Positions 4,237-5,917 of a stretch of 5,917 nucleotides of DNA are shown one piece after another (the first letter of the stretch is position 1; every line of letters begins with the position of its first letter). Position numbers and translations under genes: made by a program. The DNA comes from Gemmatimonadota bacterium. GTDB taxonomy: Bacteria > Gemmatimonadota > Gemmatimonadetes > Gemmatimonadales > GWC2-71-9. The notes under the pieces were generated by a model. That model was not told the origin of the DNA and did no database searches. It was given only the letters and a program-made list of their open reading frames with translations. Location: NCBI GenBank assembly GCA_003222235.1, contig QHVD01000341.1:1-5917 (forward strand), written 5' to 3'.

Positions 4237-5055
4237 GTGCGTGTGTACATCTCCGTGGACATGGAAGGTGTCGCCGGTGTCGTGCACGAGTCGCAGACGG
4301 ACCCGAGCACTCCCGCCTTCGCCGCCGAGTACGGCCGCTTCCGGCGCCTCATGACGGCGGAGGCCAATGCCGCGGTCGACGGTGCGCTCGCCGCGGGAGC
4401 GACGAAGGTCGTGGTGAACGACAGCCACTGGTTCATGCGCAACCTGCTCGCCGAGGAGTTGAACCCGGCGGCAGAGCTCTTGTCCGGGGATCCGAAGCCG
4501 CGCTCGATGGTCGAAGGCATCGACGGCGGCTTCGATACTGCCCTGTTCATCGGCTACCACGCCCGCGCCGGGACGCCCAACGCGATCCTGGACCACACGT
4601 ACGCCGACCGCATCCATGAAGTGCGCTTGAACGGGCGGCCGGTAGGTGAGCTCGGGATCAACGCGGCGCTCGCGGGCGTCTCGGGCGTGCCGGTGGCGCT
4701 CGTGAGCGGGGACTCGGGGCTGGCCGCGGAGGCGAAGGATCTCCTGGGGGACCATGTGGTCACCGTGGTCGTCAAGCAGGCGGTGAGCCGCCATGCCGCA
4801 AAGAGCGTCGCGCCGGTGGTCGCCTGCCGCATGATCCGTGAGGGCGCGATTCAGGCGCTTCAGCGTCCGCACCAGCCGTTGGTCCTGTCCCCGCCGGTGA
4901 CGGTCGAGGTGGACTTCGCCATGACGATCCACGCGGACATGGCGGAGCTGTGTCCCGGCGCGCGGCGCGCCGGGGGACGGACCGTGGCGTTCACGCACGG
5001 GGACTACCGCGAGGTATTCCGGGGCTGGCGGGCGATGCTCAACCTTTCGGCCTAG
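4237..5055 (+). CDS. dppA: M55 family zinc aminopeptidase, DppA-type (D-aminopeptidase)
   Basis: This 272-residue protein belongs to peptidase family M55, whose type member is Bacillus subtilis DppA, a D-Ala-D-Ala-type D-aminopeptidase; length is near the family norm. All landmark residues are present: D8 and E10 in 'ISVDMEGVAG', H63 in 'VVNDSHWF', H107 in 'FIGYHARAG', H119 in 'LDHTY' (the proposed catalytic His115 of DppA) and E137 in 'VGELGIN'. D8, E10, H63, H107 and E137 correspond to the two-zinc ligands. It is presumably cytoplasmic, as no signal peptide is seen, and would release N-terminal residues from short, possibly D-amino-acid, peptides such as those from wall turnover. The start GTG at 4237 places D8 and E10 at the same numbers as in DppA. 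A weak GAGAG lies six bases upstream. An open frame back to TTG 4192 adds 15 residues unlike the family. No dipeptide transporter genes are adjacent. The family is secure; D-specificity is inferred. Confidence 0.93.
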   Translation: MRVYISVDMEGVAGVVHESQTDPSTPAFAAEYGRFRRLMTAEANAAVDGALAAGATKVVVNDSHWFMRNLLAEELNPAAELLSGDPKPRSMVEGIDGGFDTALFIGYHARAGTPNAILDHTYADRIHEVRLNGRPVGELGINAALAGVSGVPVALVSGDSGLAAEAKDLLGDHVVTVVVKQAVSRHAAKSVAPVVACRMIREGAIQALQRPHQPLVLSPPVTVEVDFAMTIHADMAELCPGARRAGGRTVAFTHGDYREVFRGWRAMLNLSA

Positions 5056-5069
5056 GCTCGAGGTGCTCG

Positions 5070-5917
5070 ATGAAGATCGTGGTGCTCGGCGCCGGCGCGG
5101 TCGGAGCCTACTACGGCGGACAGCTCGCGCGCGTGGGACATGAGGTCACCTGCTTCGCCCGAGGCGCGAACCTCACGGCGATTCGCGAGCGGGGCCTCGA
5201 GATTCGGATACCCGAGGATGCTGCGTTTCGGCCGCGCGTGGCCGCGACGGACCGCGTCGAGGAGCTTGGGCCCGCGGAGTTCGGCATCCTCGCCGTCAAG
5301 AGCTATTCCCTCGCTGACATCGCGCCCGTCGTGCGACGGGTCGCCGAACGGGGCGCCGCCATCGTGCCGTTCCTCAACGGAGTGGAGACCGCCGAGCAGC
5401 TCGCGGGGTTCGGGATACCGCGGGCGGCGCTGCTCGGCGGTCTGACACAGATCAGCGTCGTTCGCGTGCAACCGGGCGTCGTCGAACGGCGCAGCCCATT
5501 TCAGCTCGTCATCGTCGGCGAATTCGACGGGCGAGCGACCGACCGCGTCACCCGCGTCGCCGCAGCATTTCGGGAGGCGGGCGCCGACGCCCGCGTATCG
5601 AATCGCATCGTCGTGGACCTGTGGCAGAAGTTCGGCTTCATCACGACGCTCGCCGCAGCGTGCGGCCTTGCACGCTCACCCGTGGGGCCGCTCCGTGCCG
5701 ATCCTCTGGGGCGGCGCCTTCTCGATCGCGCGATCCGCGAGGTCGTCGCCGTGGCACGCTCGCGCGGGATCCCCCTCCCCGAGGATGAGGTGACGCGGGT
5801 CATGGGTGTCATCGACGGACTGCCGGCCAGCACGAAGCCCAGCTTCCTACTCGACCTCGAGTCCGGTGGACCGACGGAATTGGGCGTTCTGAGCGGCGCG
5901 GTTTCCCGCTTCGCTGA
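5070..5917 (+). CDS. Ketopantoate reductase (PanE/ApbA) family dehydrogenase, C-terminus cut
   Basis: 282 codons are visible and the frame is still open at the window edge; the family is usually about 300 to 330 residues. The NAD(P)-binding signature 'VVLGAGAVGAYYGGQLA' (4-20) opens a Rossmann fold, followed by 'LAVKSYSL' (74-81) and 'PFLNGVE' (100-106, N103 matching Asn98 of E. coli PanE). The C-terminal helical domain carries the catalytic Lys in 'LWQKFGF' (K187) and 'DLESGGPTELGVLSG' (262-276, with E270 as the likely counterpart of Glu256). Classical PanE reduces 2-dehydropantoate to pantoate with NADPH for coenzyme A synthesis. Here the two Asn that follow the catalytic Lys by four and eight residues in E. 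coli are I191 and A195, as in many paralogues of unknown substrate. I therefore give no gene symbol. The start is ATG 5070, with GAGG six bases upstream. It lies 14 bases after the M55 gene, so the two are probably cotranscribed. Confidence 0.9.
   Translation, partial: MKIVVLGAGAVGAYYGGQLARVGHEVTCFARGANLTAIRERGLEIRIPEDAAFRPRVAATDRVEELGPAEFGILAVKSYSLADIAPVVRRVAERGAAIVPFLNGVETAEQLAGFGIPRAALLGGLTQISVVRVQPGVVERRSPFQLVIVGEFDGRATDRVTRVAAAFREAGADARVSNRIVVDLWQKFGFITTLAAACGLARSPVGPLRADPLGRRLLDRAIREVVAVARSRGIPLPEDEVTRVMGVIDGLPASTKPSFLLDLESGGPTELGVLSGAVSRFA

Noticed and set aside
4047..4998. Minus-strand frames opposite the M55 peptidase gene
   Set aside because: They are antisense to a gene with all catalytic residues, and the translations show no family resemblance. 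One of them would also run through the divergent promoter region.
1..5917. CRISPR array, transposon ends, tRNA or rRNA genes
   Set aside because: I saw no regularly spaced repeats, transposase-like protein, terminal inverted repeats, or tRNA/rRNA-like sequence on either strand.

Overview
The window looks like chromosomal DNA from a very GC-rich bacterium. Codon third positions are mostly G or C, GTG starts are frequent, and genes are packed with overlaps of a few bases. The gene content best fits a Gemmatimonadota- or Acidobacteriota-like lineage: a six-helix membrane protein with a 'RFIRQTMERAGSFTAVPGWG'-type N-terminus paired with a small winged-helix regulator, a shortened cis-prenyltransferase, and a DUF4173 protein. 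That placement is recalled family distribution, not a search result. I see no mobile element, tRNA, rRNA or CRISPR array.

The minus strand from 4124 down to 1 carries six genes in one direction: a six-helix membrane protein (3503-4087), a winged-helix regulator (3142-3510), an undecaprenyl-diphosphate-synthase-like cis-prenyltransferase (2476-3111), a DUF4173 polytopic membrane protein (965-2479), a PhzF-family isomerase/epimerase (141-944) and the start of a VOC/glyoxalase-fold protein (1-139, cut by the window edge). The genes overlap by 8 and 4 bases or are separated by 1 to 30 bases. A probable intrinsic terminator (3125-3160), whose hairpin contains the regulator's stop codon, divides this run into an upstream membrane protein-regulator pair and a downstream uppS-DUF4173-phzF-VOC group.

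The plus strand from about 4237 carries an M55 zinc aminopeptidase of the DppA type (4237-5055), followed 14 bases later by a PanE/ApbA-family ketopantoate-reductase-like dehydrogenase (5070 to the window end, incomplete). The two divergent groups share a short intergenic region (4088-4236). It contains a good sigma70-type promoter for the membrane protein gene, placed so that the mRNA would be leaderless or nearly so.

The most interesting observation is a matching pair of AT-rich dyads, AAGTACTTTG-N5-(C/T)AAAG. One (4123-4142) touches the -35 box of the membrane protein-regulator promoter. The other (3096-3120) covers the start codon of uppS. They have the same arm, the same 5-base spacer and the same orientation relative to the gene they precede. 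I infer that they are operators of the winged-helix regulator, which would then control its own operon and the lipid-carrier synthase next to it. With the membrane protein as a possible signal partner, this would be a small envelope-linked regulatory circuit. This is a hypothesis from sequence pattern and gene order only.
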